From positions 1-40,183 of the IMG/VR virus record IMGVR_UViG_3300020192_000026: a DNA stretch of 40,183 nucleotides. The stretch is one strand, 5' to 3'. Position 1 is the first letter of the stretch. Each line of letters begins with the position of its first letter. The translations under genes and the position numbers were made by a program. The DNA is from a virus. Positions 30,130 through 36,501 of the stretch are shown piece after piece. The notes beneath the pieces were generated by a model. It saw nothing but the letters and a program-made list of their open reading frames with translations, did no database searches and had not been told where the DNA came from.

Positions 30130-30659
30130 AAGCATCTGCAAACTGCATTAAGTTAATAGAAGGATTTGAGGGGTTGGTGCTGAAGCCATATCAAGACGAA
30201 AAAGGCATCTGGACAATTGGGCTAGGAACTACAATTTATCCAAGTGGGAAAAAGGTCACAAAGAATGACCCTGCAATAAGCAAAGAAATGGCATATAATT
30301 TAGCGTTAATCCATGTTGGGAAGGACGAAATAGTAGCTAAAAAATTAATCAAGTACGATTTAGAGCAGCATCAATTTGATGCCATAATGGCTTTTATGTA
30401 TAACGCAGGAACAACTCAGTTTCGAACTTCTACACTTCTGGAATTGATAAACATAAACCCAAAAGACCCTAAGATTTGGGGTGCTTTTTTGCTTTTTGAC
30501 AAAATTAAAATTGAAGGGGAATTTAAAAAATCTAAAGGGTTGTTTAGAAGGAGAAATGCCGAAGCCCATCTATATTTTAAAAATGAAATTAACTTTTATG
30601 CTGAATTATTAGAAATCACTGAAATGGCTTTGGCTGATGGTTTTGGCCACATTTACTAA
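30126..30659 (+). CDS. Endolysin, GH24 lysozyme
   Basis: Peptidoglycan muramidase of the T4-lysozyme family. The catalytic triad spacing is exact: Glu15 in LIEGFEG, Asp24 in YQDEKG and Thr30 in IWTIGLGTT (E-x8-D-x5-T). LEQHQFDAIMAFMYNAGTTQF is the following family motif and RRRNAEAHLYF the C-terminal one (R-R-x-x-E). No signal peptide, so release depends on a holin. At 177 aa it is normal length. It overlaps both candidate holin genes. Confidence 0.95.
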   Translation: MKASANCIKLIEGFEGLVLKPYQDEKGIWTIGLGTTIYPSGKKVTKNDPAISKEMAYNLALIHVGKDEIVAKKLIKYDLEQHQFDAIMAFMYNAGTTQFRTSTLLELININPKDPKIWGAFLLFDKIKIEGEFKKSKGLFRRRNAEAHLYFKNEINFYAELLEITEMALADGFGHIY

Positions 30660-30891
30660 TAATAGCTTTGTTTTGAATGGAGAAGAAATTGCAGGTTTTT
30701 CTTGGCGAAAAATAGCAGGGTTGGTCGCATTAGTAACGGCCGTATTACTTACTTTTAAAAACGCAGAAATATCTACGTATTTAAGTACTTTATATTCTTG
30801 GCAGTTGTTTGTTTTGCTATGCGTAGGGCTAATAACTGTGCCTCAACTGCTAGAAACTTTATCTTCAATTAAAACAAATAACCCAAAATAA
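30637..30891 (+). CDS. Second holin-like membrane protein (84 aa)
   Basis: An 84-aa protein with hydrophobic helices at about 25-42 (KIAGLVALVTAVLLTF) and 54-70 (WQLFVLLCVGLITVPQLL), overlapping the lysozyme gene by 23 bases. It may be an antiholin or second holin, or a product needed for release. It is the last gene before a terminator between the two convergent operons. Confidence 0.65.
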   Translation: MVLATFTNNSFVLNGEEIAGFSWRKIAGLVALVTAVLLTFKNAEISTYLSTLYSWQLFVLLCVGLITVPQLLETLSSIKTNNPK

Positions 30892-30940
30892 TACTTATAG
30901 CTACGGTTAGATTGTTTAGTTAAAATGGGTAAATTAAAGA

Positions 30941-30965
30941 AGCCTCAATTTTTGAGGTTTTTTTA
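30941..30965. terminator. Bidirectional terminator between convergent operons
   Basis: CCTCAA (30943-30948) pairs with TTGAGG around the loop TTT, with a T run on the + strand and AAAGAAG upstream. It lies between the end of the lysis genes (30891) and the end of the minus-strand nuclease gene (30963), so it can serve both directions. Confidence 0.75.
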
Positions 30966-31325
30966 TGCTTTAAAATAAGCTTTTACGCAATCAATCGCCT
31001 CATCTAAAGTGTAGCACACATGGCAATCGTAACCTTGTGCTTTTAGTTTTGCAATCCAATCTTTTTGCTCGGCTGTAGGCCCGTTGGGCTTGATTTTTAG
31101 CTCAATGAAAAGCCCATGAAAGTCATTAAATGGAATAGCAATAAAAATATCTGGAATGCCTTTTTTTACCCCTTCAGCTTTCAGTTTTGTGGCTACAGTT
31201 TTATTTCTAGCACCACCGTTTGGGATAGCAAATGCATGTTCATTCACTTCAGGGTACGCAATATTTAGGTATTGAAAAAAAGCAACTTGTAATCTGTGTT
31301 CTGGATCGTCTCTTTTAATTTTCAT
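30963..31325 (-). CDS. VRR-NUC domain nuclease
   Basis: A 120-aa stand-alone VRR-NUC protein (PD-(D/E)xK nuclease fold). Diagnostic residues are IPNGGARN near 34-41, the LKAEGVKKGIPDIFI segment with Asp59, and the GLFIELKIKPNGPTAEQ segment with Glu75 and Lys77; the ending YTLDEAIDCVKAYF is also typical. Phage members are linked to Holliday-junction or recombination-intermediate cleavage. I use ATG at 31325 because its AUG overlaps the preceding stop (TAATG) and a longer frame adds no conserved residues. Confidence 0.92.
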   Translation of the reverse strand: MKIKRDDPEHRLQVAFFQYLNIAYPEVNEHAFAIPNGGARNKTVATKLKAEGVKKGIPDIFIAIPFNDFHGLFIELKIKPNGPTAEQKDWIAKLKAQGYDCHVCYTLDEAIDCVKAYFKA

Positions 31326-31495
31326 TATAAGCCAAATAAATTGGAAATATATTGCTCGATTAATAGCCCTATTTGTCTTCTCGAGGCAAGCGGGTTTTGG
31401 TTTATTATGTATGCTTCGGCACACAAATAAATAGACAAAGCTTCTGAATTATGCCAGGTTTCAGTGTTAACAATTGGCGGTAAAGCAAAGATCAT
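31325..31495 (-). CDS. Small hypothetical protein coupled to the nuclease (56 aa)
   Basis: A 56-aa frame from ATG at 31495 (MIFALPPIVNTETWHNSEAL) ending in LIEQYISNLFGL, with its stop overlapping the nuclease start as TAATG. Such overlap implies translational coupling. It is probably a folded helical protein and has no membrane segment. The family is not recognised; phages often place small helicase-loader-like or nuclease-accessory proteins here, but there is no direct evidence. Confidence 0.6.
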   Translation of the reverse strand: MIFALPPIVNTETWHNSEALSIYLCAEAYIINQNPLASRRQIGLLIEQYISNLFGL

Positions 31496-31519
31496 GTAGT
31501 CATTGGGTAAAGTTAAAGA

Positions 31520-31861
31520 TTATAAGAAAGAGTAAGAGCCGAATTTTACAGTCATTGTGCTAGGCTCAAAATTAATGGGCGCGACTATGTTTGTGTCGTA
31601 GAAGTAACAAAAGAAGGGTATATCATTTACATAATAAACACATTCGTCTGCAGTAGCTAGTGTGTTTACTTCACATCTGCAATTTTCCTTCACAAAGGAT
31701 TCAAGTTCAATTTTTGTTTTAAATTCAAATCCTTTTCTTATCAACCCTTCGGTTAGAAGACCTTCTAAGTGTTTTAAATATCCTTCACACATCAAGCTCG
31801 TAATGTTGTTTAATATTTGAGAAGGGTCTAGTTGTTCTGAATCAAGTTCTAGTTTTATCAT
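31520..31861 (-). CDS. Hypothetical minus-strand operon protein (113 aa)
   Basis: The family is not recognised. The 113-aa protein starts with a helical part (LDPSQILNNITSLMCEGYLKHLEGLLTEGLIRKGFEF) and ends strand-rich (YYVNDIPFFCYFYDTNIVAP). Two cysteines close together (NCRC) might bind metal, but no clear motif is seen. It is in the middle of the minus-strand operon, 24 bases before the 56-aa gene. Confidence 0.72.
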   Translation of the reverse strand: MIKLELDSEQLDPSQILNNITSLMCEGYLKHLEGLLTEGLIRKGFEFKTKIELESFVKENCRCEVNTLATADECVYYVNDIPFFCYFYDTNIVAPINFEPSTMTVKFGSYSFL

Positions 31862-31904
31862 AATTTTAATTGATTAAAGTGTTAATTTGCAACTATTGTG
31901 AATT

Positions 31905-32099
31905 TCAGAACAGTTCATGCTTTTCTAAAAACTCCTTACAGAGGTTTCTGCAATTTTTTATACCTCCGTTTTTTGTAACGGTACATACCGGGGCATAAAA
32001 CTGAATTGGCATTACGGGTATAAGTGCTTTTTTTGCGCCAGCGTTTAGTCGTTTGCCGCCATTGTTTTTTCGACCATCTATTTTTTTCTCTTTTCCCAT
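31905..32099 (-). CDS. Small basic protein, GxRxxAGxKK type (64 aa)
   Basis: A 64-aa protein starting at MGKEKKIDGRKNNGGKRLNAGAKKALIPVMP. The N-G-G-K-R-x-N-A-G-x-K segment is a basic DNA-contact motif common at the N-terminus of small terminases and other phage nucleic-acid-binding proteins. The C-terminal part has two cysteines (APVCTVTKNGGIKNCRNLC) and a final helix (KEFLEKHELF). I use ATG 32099, after a promoter -7 element on this strand, instead of the longer frame. It is the first gene of the minus-strand operon and a regulatory or DNA-handling role is possible. Confidence 0.68.
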   Translation of the reverse strand: MGKEKKIDGRKNNGGKRLNAGAKKALIPVMPIQFYAPVCTVTKNGGIKNCRNLCKEFLEKHELF

Positions 32100-32103
32100 A
32101 GCA

Positions 32104-32111
32104 CAAAGATA
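32104..32111 (-). promoter_or_regulatory. Minus-strand promoter element
   Basis: Read on the minus strand this is TATCTTTG (TAnnTTTG), five bases before the ATG at 32099. A matching -33 TTTG is not obvious, so the transcript would be nearly leaderless. Confidence 0.5.
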
Positions 32112-32118
32112 GGCAAAC

Positions 32119-32147
32119 ATTTTGAATAATAAAATTATTTTCAAAAT
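32119..32147. promoter_or_regulatory. Operator-like inverted repeat between divergent operons
   Basis: ATTTTGAA at 32119-32126 and TTCAAAAT near 32140-32147 form an inverted repeat with an AT-rich centre. ATTTTGAAAATAATT, the inverse of 32133-32147, also occurs at 33089-33103, before another early gene. This lies between the minus-strand operon and the 32216 gene, the classic place for a switch operator. Confidence 0.5.
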
Positions 32148-32150
32148 AAA

Positions 32151-32182
32151 TTAGGATATTAAAATTGTAATAGATAGATTTG
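32151..32182 (+). promoter_or_regulatory. Early promoter module, copy 1
   Basis: TTAGGATATTAAAATTGTAA then TAGATAGATTTG: a 32-bp block repeated at 35146-35177 and 36446-36477, each 25-35 bases before an early gene. TAGATTTG at its end is a good -7 element. Confidence 0.7.
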
Positions 32183-32215
32183 CATATCAATTAACAATTT
32201 AACCAAAAAAAAGCA

Positions 32216-32671
32216 ATGAATAAAAGATTTAAAAGCCTAAAAAGTGTATCTGATATTGTAGATACAATGATTAAGGGATTGAAAAGAGAGTGGGTAACGA
32301 TAGACATGACAAGTTTTGGGTACAGCGAAAAAGGCATTTGCTTTGGTTGTGCTGCGACAAATACGCTATGTGAATTGATGAAAGAATCATTTTATGACAG
32401 TGAAATATACTCTAGAGAGGGCAAGTTTGGCTATGGCATAACCTCGCATGAACTTGAACTTTTTGAGGGAGCTATTGATGACCTTAGGAGGGGAGAAGTT
32501 GAAGATTTTTTGTGTAATTTGCAAAAAATTAGCCATTTATTCCGTTTTGAAATTCCAACCTTGGGGCAAATAGGGCACAAAGAGCTGCCAATAATGACAA
32601 CAGACACATGGAAAGAGGATATTATTTCTTACGAAGCATACAGAGACTACTTAATCAGCAAAAACTTATAA
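32216..32671 (+). CDS. Hypothetical early protein (151 aa)
   Basis: The family is recognised only as a type common in Bacteroidota phages and not named here. The 151-aa protein starts with a basic helix (NKRFKSLKSVSDIVDTMIKGLKREW) and contains CFGCAATNTLCELM with three cysteines, then EGAIDDLRRGEVEDFLCNLQ. No membrane segment. It is the first gene of the rightward early operon, behind promoter module copy 1, so it should be expressed soon after infection. Confidence 0.78.
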   Translation: MNKRFKSLKSVSDIVDTMIKGLKREWVTIDMTSFGYSEKGICFGCAATNTLCELMKESFYDSEIYSREGKFGYGITSHELELFEGAIDDLRRGEVEDFLCNLQKISHLFRFEIPTLGQIGHKELPIMTTDTWKEDIISYEAYRDYLISKNL

Positions 32672-32695
32672 TTTTATCAACAAAAAAACCATCTA

Positions 32696-32995
32696 ATGAC
32701 AACGCAAAAAGCAGATATTATCAAAACGTATTACAAAGGCACCTCTAGGGAGTTGCTATTAATACAACTAACAACTACCAACAGTAAGGGAATGATTCGC
32801 AAGCAGCTATATTATATGCCTGAGTTTGAAATTGATGCATTCATTGCTACATCGGATCAACTTTACATGGCCTTAATGAGCTACAGAAGGGTGCTGCATG
32901 ATGAATATGTGGTAATGCGTATAGTAAATTCTTTTTCAATCGGCATCATGTGTGCTATAGAAAGCATTACGTCACAATATAAACAAAATGGATAA
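32696..32995 (+). CDS. Hypothetical early protein (99 aa)
   Basis: The family is not recognised. The 99-aa protein has a strand-rich N-terminal half (IIKTYYKGTSRELLLIQLTT) and a helical C-terminal half (DEYVVMRIVNSFSIGIMCAIESI), with no membrane segment strong enough to call. It follows the 151-aa gene by 24 bases behind an A-rich leader, and no terminator separates them, so they are likely one operon. Confidence 0.7.
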   Translation: MTTQKADIIKTYYKGTSRELLLIQLTTTNSKGMIRKQLYYMPEFEIDAFIATSDQLYMALMSYRRVLHDEYVVMRIVNSFSIGIMCAIESITSQYKQNG

Positions 32996-33039
32996 TTTAA
33001 ACGGTGAACTTTCAAAAGAAGAATAAACCCCCGCCTTTT

Positions 33040-33189
33040 TGGTAGGCGTTGTTGGTAGCAGTTATTTATAATTATTCTAAATATAAGCATTTTGAAAATA
33101 ATTATAAATAAAAGATTGCATATATAAATAAAGGTCGTATCTTTATAACACAATTCAGCAACGAAGCTGAATTTAAAAACACTAAAGAC
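33040..33189 (+). promoter_or_regulatory. Inverted repeats, promoter and 5' UTR hairpin
   Basis: TTATTTATAATTATT (33062-33076) and AATAATTATAAATAA (33097-33111) form a 15-bp perfect inverted repeat around 20 bases. TATCTTTA at 33139-33146 looks like a -7 element. In the leader, AATTCAGC (33152-33159) and GCTGAATT (33166-33173) form an 8-bp perfect hairpin with loop AACGAA, 16 bases before the ATG. Together these suggest operator control plus an mRNA-level element for the 33190 gene. Confidence 0.58.
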
Positions 33190-33477
33190 ATGACAATTCA
33201 AATATTAAAAGACAACAAAGCAGAGATAATTAGTTTTATTACTGAAAACTTTGGAGCTGAGTATGTTAAAAAAGCAATGCAAGACATGGTTGAAAATATT
33301 GATGTTGTTTCATCTTCTGATATTGAAGTTTATTTAAATGAGTTTAAAGAATATTTTCAAGATGTTATTTACGAAATGTTCAAACCTAGAAAAGAAAGCA
33401 AATTAGCTTCTATGATGGCTAAAGCTCATGAAGACGAAAGATATAACATGATGACTAAAGACTGGGAAAAAATTTAA
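33190..33477 (+). CDS. Hypothetical acidic early protein (95 aa)
   Basis: The family is not recognised. The 95-aa protein is helical and acidic (AEIISFITENFGAEYVKKAMQDMVENI, IEVYLNEFKEYFQDVIYEMF) with a basic patch (KPRKESKLASMMAKAHEDER). Acidic helical early proteins sometimes mimic DNA or bind host factors, but no evidence decides. Its elaborate upstream region (15-bp inverted repeat, promoter, leader hairpin) suggests that its level matters to the phage. Confidence 0.72.
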   Translation: MTIQILKDNKAEIISFITENFGAEYVKKAMQDMVENIDVVSSSDIEVYLNEFKEYFQDVIYEMFKPRKESKLASMMAKAHEDERYNMMTKDWEKI

Positions 33478-33497
33478 TTATAACAAAACTAAACAAA

Positions 33498-33692
33498 ATG
33501 GAAAAATATAAAGGAATTAACTGGAAAGACGCAAAAGCATTAATAGACAATAAAGCTTTGCAAATCATTGGGTCTAACTATCATCAAATTAACAATCAGG
33601 GTGAATTCACTTTGTCAGAGAATGGTGAAAAACTCTTTAAAAGAAGGCATACAGCTCCAAAGGCAATATATGATTTAATAGCTAAAAAATAA
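33498..33692 (+). CDS. Small hypothetical protein (64 aa)
   Basis: The family is not recognised. The 64-aa protein is basic, with KYKGINWKDAKALIDNKALQIIGSNYHQIN at the N-terminus, followed by GEFTLSENGEKLFKRRHTAPKA. The N-x-x-Q-G-E-F-x-L-x-x-x-G-E-K segment suggests a small folded domain. It follows the 95-aa gene by 20 bases with a short leader and precedes the 57-aa gene directly, so it is part of the same transcript. Confidence 0.68.
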   Translation: MEKYKGINWKDAKALIDNKALQIIGSNYHQINNQGEFTLSENGEKLFKRRHTAPKAIYDLIAKK

Positions 33693-33693
33693 T

Positions 33694-33867
33694 ATGAACC
33701 GCCAAAATATAATAGTTCTAATTCCCCGGAATTCGGGGGAATTAGAATGCTTCGGGAACTTCAAAAAAATGTGTGAGGCTAAACAATTTCCGTACCATTC
33801 ATTGAAAATTAAACCGTTCCCAATCACGCATAAGGAGTTCATGATTTACAAAGTGCCGTTTTTATAA
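33694..33867 (+). CDS. Small conserved phage protein (57 aa)
   Basis: The frame reads MNRQNIIVLIPRNSGELECF, then GNFKKMCEAKQFPYHSLKIK and PFPITHKEFMIYKVPFL. G-N-x-K-x-x-C-x-x-x-x-x-P-Y-x-x-L-x-x-x-x-F-P and the ending y-K-V-P-F are a pattern I know from many small proteins in Bacteroidota phages and prophages, where they may be DNA-binding; function is not established. Inside it lies a 10-bp perfect inverted repeat (CTAATTCCCC 33718-33727, GGGGAATTAG 33736-33745), which may fold in the mRNA. Confidence 0.72.
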   Translation: MNRQNIIVLIPRNSGELECFGNFKKMCEAKQFPYHSLKIKPFPITHKEFMIYKVPFL

Positions 33868-33889
33868 TTGCAATCCGCAATTCAAAAAA

Positions 33890-34078
33890 ATGAATATCTT
33901 AAACGCCCCTTTTGCAAGTGCAAAGCAATGCTATGAAGCGTTATTACTTTCTAGTAATAGTGCTGAACAAGAGCGAATTTACATCCTCTTTAGAGTTAAT
34001 TTAATGAATTTTAAACGTAAACTAAATAAAAAAAATGAAGGAAAATCAAGAAATCGAACTGCTAAAAGCAGAAATTAA
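33890..34078 (+). CDS. Small hypothetical protein (62 aa)
   Basis: The family is not recognised. The 62-aa protein has a helical N-terminal half (SAKQCYEALLLSSNSAEQERIYILFRVNL) and a basic C-terminus (NFKRKLNKKNEGKSRNRTAK). It overlaps the next ORF (34035) by 44 bases in another frame. The last 15 residues lie over the start of that ORF, so its true C-terminus is fixed by the stop but its coding status is less sure than that of its neighbour. Confidence 0.5.
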   Translation: MNILNAPFASAKQCYEALLLSSNSAEQERIYILFRVNLMNFKRKLNKKNEGKSRNRTAKSRN

Positions 34079-34208
34079 TGAGAAAATTGCAATGCTAAAA
34101 GAACTTGCCAGCAAGGACCATATAAATGAGGGCATAAAAAAACTAATTCGCGAAGATATGAGGTATTATGAGCAAGAGATAAAAGATTTAAAAGAAAACT
34201 GTAAATAA
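34035..34208 (+). CDS. Small coiled-coil protein (57 aa)
   Basis: A 57-aa frame reading MKENQEIELLKAEINEKIAM, then LKELASKDHINEGIKKLIRE and DMRYYEQEIKDLKENCK. It is almost wholly helical with heptad spacing of leucine and isoleucine, so a coiled coil is likely. It follows an A-rich leader, the usual signal here. Function unknown. It is the last gene before the structured spacer and the replication initiator. Confidence 0.62.
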   Translation: MKENQEIELLKAEINEKIAMLKELASKDHINEGIKKLIREDMRYYEQEIKDLKENCK

Positions 34209-34312
34209 GTATTGTTACTATTTCCCTATAAATCAGCTAGTTATGAAAGTGGGTTTTGCCACATTTATAAAACCAAGTTTTCTTGGTTTTATAACTAACT
34301 GAAAATCAATAC
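34209..34312 (+). ncRNA. Structured intergenic element (candidate RNA or origin structure)
   Basis: A nested set of stems fills the spacer before the initiator gene: outer GTATTG (34209-34214) with CAATAC (34307-34312); next CAGCTAG (34234-34240) with CTAACTG (34295-34301), one mismatch; inside it GTGG with CCAC (about 34249-34262) and a 12-bp perfect hairpin TTATAAAACCAA (34265-34276) with TTGGTTTTATAA (34283-34294), loop GTTTTC. This makes a three-way junction when folded as RNA or single strand. It could act as a leader RNA, an attenuator, or part of a replication origin. No family is recognised. Confidence 0.5.
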
Positions 34313-34338
34313 TTTAAAAATAAAGCAAACGAAGCAAC

Positions 34339-35139
34339 ATGAAAGAGCTACCATATTTTAAGTTTTATTGTAATGCATGGATAACGGGAGATATTACTTC
34401 TTTAAGTTATGAAACGCAAGGATTATTTGTAAATCTTTGTGCCTTTTATTGGTCTAAAAACGGGGAACTTTATCTTACAAACTGCAAAAGAAAGTTCAAA
34501 GATTGCAAAGAATTATGTTTTACAGAGTTGATAGAATGCAACATAATTAAAGTCAAAGACGATAAAATAATAATTAATTTTCTTGATAAGCAAATAGAAG
34601 AAAGATTTCAAATGTCTAAAAACAACGCCTTAAACGGCTCTAAGGGCGGTATTGCAAAAGCGACCGCTAAGCAATTTTCTAGCGAAATTGTAGCGACCGC
34701 TAAGCTACCGCTAAGCGAAACTGTAGCGAAACCTAGCAATATAGAAGAGAAGAGAATAGAAGAGAAGAGAATAGAAGAGAGAAGAATAGAAGAGAATAGA
34801 GAAGAAAAGAAAAGAATAAAAGATAATATTAAATCAACTATTAGTATTGAAGAAAGAGAGCAAATTTTTTACAAAAATTTAACACACTACATTTCTAAAT
34901 ATGATAAGGATATGATTCGTGCTTTTTTTAATTACTGGTCTCAAAAAAATTCTTCAGCCACAAAAATGAAATTTGAAGATGAAAAATTCTTTGAAATCTC
35001 AAAAAGGCTAGTGACTTGGAAAAATAATGATAAGCCAAAAAATGTTCAATTCGCAAAGCCGATTAGAGAAAGCCCGCTTGATTTTGCAAAAAGCAGTTTA
35101 CTCGACTATGCAAAAAACAATCCCGAAATGATTTATTAA
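34339..35139 (+). CDS. Replication initiator-like protein (DUF1376/DUF4373 type)
   Basis: The N-terminal 90 residues have the plan of DUF1376/DUF4373 replication proteins: PYFKFYCNAWITGDITSLSYETQGLFVNLCAFYWSKNGEL, then FTELIECNIIKVKDDKIIINFLDKQIEER. The middle contains a tandem repeat (see separate entry) and a long charged helix of repeated I-E-E-K-R units. The C-terminal part (about residues 190-250) is a second helical domain (RAFFNYWSQKNSS) which in related phage proteins contacts the helicase loader or helicase. It is the leading replication gene here, comparable in plan to lambda O, with repeats inside the gene. Confidence 0.8.
   Translation: MKELPYFKFYCNAWITGDITSLSYETQGLFVNLCAFYWSKNGELYLTNCKRKFKDCKELCFTELIECNIIKVKDDKIIINFLDKQIEERFQMSKNNALNGSKGGIAKATAKQFSSEIVATAKLPLSETVAKPSNIEEKRIEEKRIEERRIEENREEKKRIKDNIKSTISIEEREQIFYKNLTHYISKYDKDMIRAFFNYWSQKNSSATKMKFEDEKFFEISKRLVTWKNNDKPKNVQFAKPIRESPLDFAKSSLLDYAKNNPEMIY
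34659..34740 (+). repeat. 33-bp tandem repeats inside the initiator gene
   Basis: AGCGACCGCTAAGC starts at 34659 and 34692, and AGCGAAA(T/C)TGTAGCGA at 34681 and 34714, each 33 bp apart, with a partial third unit (AGCGAAACC) from 34725. Each unit encodes 11 residues (ATAK...SE...V). They are directly followed by a purine-rich, easily melted tract of about 85 bases (34741-34825). The layout resembles phage origins with iterons inside the initiator gene. Confidence 0.7.
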
Positions 35140-35145
35140 AATAGT

Positions 35146-35177
35146 TTAGGATATTAAGATTATAATAGATAGATTTG
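35146..35177 (+). promoter_or_regulatory. Early promoter module, copy 2
   Basis: TTAGGATATTAAGATTATAA then TAGATAGATTTG, nearly identical to copies at 32151 and 36446. It lies just after the initiator stop and 26 bases before the 35203 ATG. Confidence 0.72.
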
Positions 35178-35202
35178 TAAAACATTTAACCAATCAAAAA
35201 AA

Positions 35203-35685
35203 ATGAAAACAGACATAGTAATTTCAGAATTAAAAGTAGGAGAAAAGCTTTTTTCTACAATATATGGCGAAATACAGTTTGATATAATATCAAATCTTAA
35301 AGGAGATGATTACCCAATTGAATGTAAAGATGAGCGCGGTTTTCGTTTTTATTTTACAATAGAAGGAATAGAGGGTAATGAAGACAAACTCCCTTCCCTT
35401 TTTAAAACTTCGCCTTTTAAAGAAACCGAAAGAGTGGTTATGGTTAAGGGTCATAACACAGATGATTATGTGCCACGTGTTTTAGTCTGCGTAAAAAATG
35501 GATTAGCGATTTGCTGGGCTAGGGCAGAAACGATTCAAGGTGCAAAAAACGTAACAATTACTCGCAATTGGGAGGTCTGGAAAGAAGCTGAAACAACTCC
35601 AGAATACGTTTATTTGACCGTTCAGGACATTTCAGAGGGTAAAGGAGTAGGGGTTAATCCGGATTTAATTAAAATGATTTTATAA
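35203..35685 (+). CDS. Hypothetical early protein (160 aa)
   Basis: The sequence is of a type common in phages but without a settled function: an N-terminal part with LKVGEKLFSTIYGEIQF and GFRFYFTIEG, and a second part with RVLVCVKNGLAICWARAETIQG and RNWEVWKEAE. The pattern of a beta-barrel-like start followed by a cysteine- and tryptophan-containing domain is seen in Bacteroidota phages near replication genes. Expressed from promoter module copy 2. Confidence 0.75.
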   Translation: MKTDIVISELKVGEKLFSTIYGEIQFDIISNLKGDDYPIECKDERGFRFYFTIEGIEGNEDKLPSLFKTSPFKETERVVMVKGHNTDDYVPRVLVCVKNGLAICWARAETIQGAKNVTITRNWEVWKEAETTPEYVYLTVQDISEGKGVGVNPDLIKMIL

Positions 35686-35696
35686 AAATTTTAGCG

Positions 35697-36449
35697 ATGC
35701 AAAACTTAGAATTACACAAACACGCAGAAACAGCCCAAAATCAAACTGAAATAGCTTTGGCAATAGTTGATAGCCCAAGGGTGTATATAATGCAGTCAGA
35801 CGCACTTAAAATGCACCTAGCGCAATTATCATTACGCATTCAGCTAGCACTAGGGCAAAGGGTATATGATTTGAATGGCTTTGTCGAGCTTTGGACGCTT
35901 TTTTTGCCTCTCTTTCAAGAGCACTATTCGCATTTGACACTAAAAATGATTTCGCATGCGGTCGATCTCAGTTTGTTGGGCGAGTTGGAAGGTTTTGTGT
36001 GGGTGACCTTCAAGCAGCAAGATTTTTTTGCAATGCTGAATGTGTATCGAAAAACCAAATTTCATACCATCATGGGTGCATATTATGAATCTCAAAAGCC
36101 TAAGGAAATCGAATTAAGCGCCGACCAAAAGCTTGAATTGGTAAAAAATGCGGTTAATTCAATTTATCAAAATTACATTCAAAACGGTAAAATTGATGTC
36201 TCAAAGGCATTGTTTGAAAGACTAGAGAAGGATAAATTTATTTCATTGACACTAGAAGAAAAAGAGGAAATGTTTTCAAGAAATCAAAAGATTTATATAG
36301 AAATGTGCCACAGAAAGTCACACAGGGAGAAAACAATAGCCGATTTACAAAATATTGATGCTCAATATATGTGCTACGCCGAGTGTATTACATCATTTTT
36401 TGACAAACATTTTAACGAAGGGAATTTAATAATTTATGAAATAGTTTAG
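35697..36449 (+). CDS. Hypothetical replication-region protein (250 aa)
   Basis: The family is not recognised with certainty. The 250-aa protein is wholly helical: residues 1-90 (LELHKHAETAQNQTEIALAI and RIQLALGQRVYDLNGFVELW), a W-V-T-F-K-Q-Q-D-F-F-A-M-L segment near 101-113, and a charged C-terminal half rich in lysine and glutamate. Helical proteins of about this size next to initiators and ERF proteins are often helicase loaders or primase partners; the evidence is only position. Its stop codon lies inside promoter module copy 3. Confidence 0.7.
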   Translation: MQNLELHKHAETAQNQTEIALAIVDSPRVYIMQSDALKMHLAQLSLRIQLALGQRVYDLNGFVELWTLFLPLFQEHYSHLTLKMISHAVDLSLLGELEGFVWVTFKQQDFFAMLNVYRKTKFHTIMGAYYESQKPKEIELSADQKLELVKNAVNSIYQNYIQNGKIDVSKALFERLEKDKFISLTLEEKEEMFSRNQKIYIEMCHRKSHREKTIADLQNIDAQYMCYAECITSFFDKHFNEGNLIIYEIV

Positions 36450-36477
36450 GATATTAAGATTTTAATAACTATATTTG
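36446..36477 (+). promoter_or_regulatory. Early promoter module, copy 3
   Basis: TTAGGATATTAAGATTTTAA then TAACTATATTTG; the -7 is TATATTTG (36470-36477). It overlaps the stop of the previous gene and precedes the ERF gene by 25 bases. Confidence 0.72.
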
Positions 36478-36501
36478 CATAACATTTAACCAATCAACAA
36501 C

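Noticed and set aside
34741-34825. CRISPR or regular satellite in the purine-rich tract
   Set aside because: Units are irregular, without spacers, and encode the I-E-E-K-R helix of the initiator.
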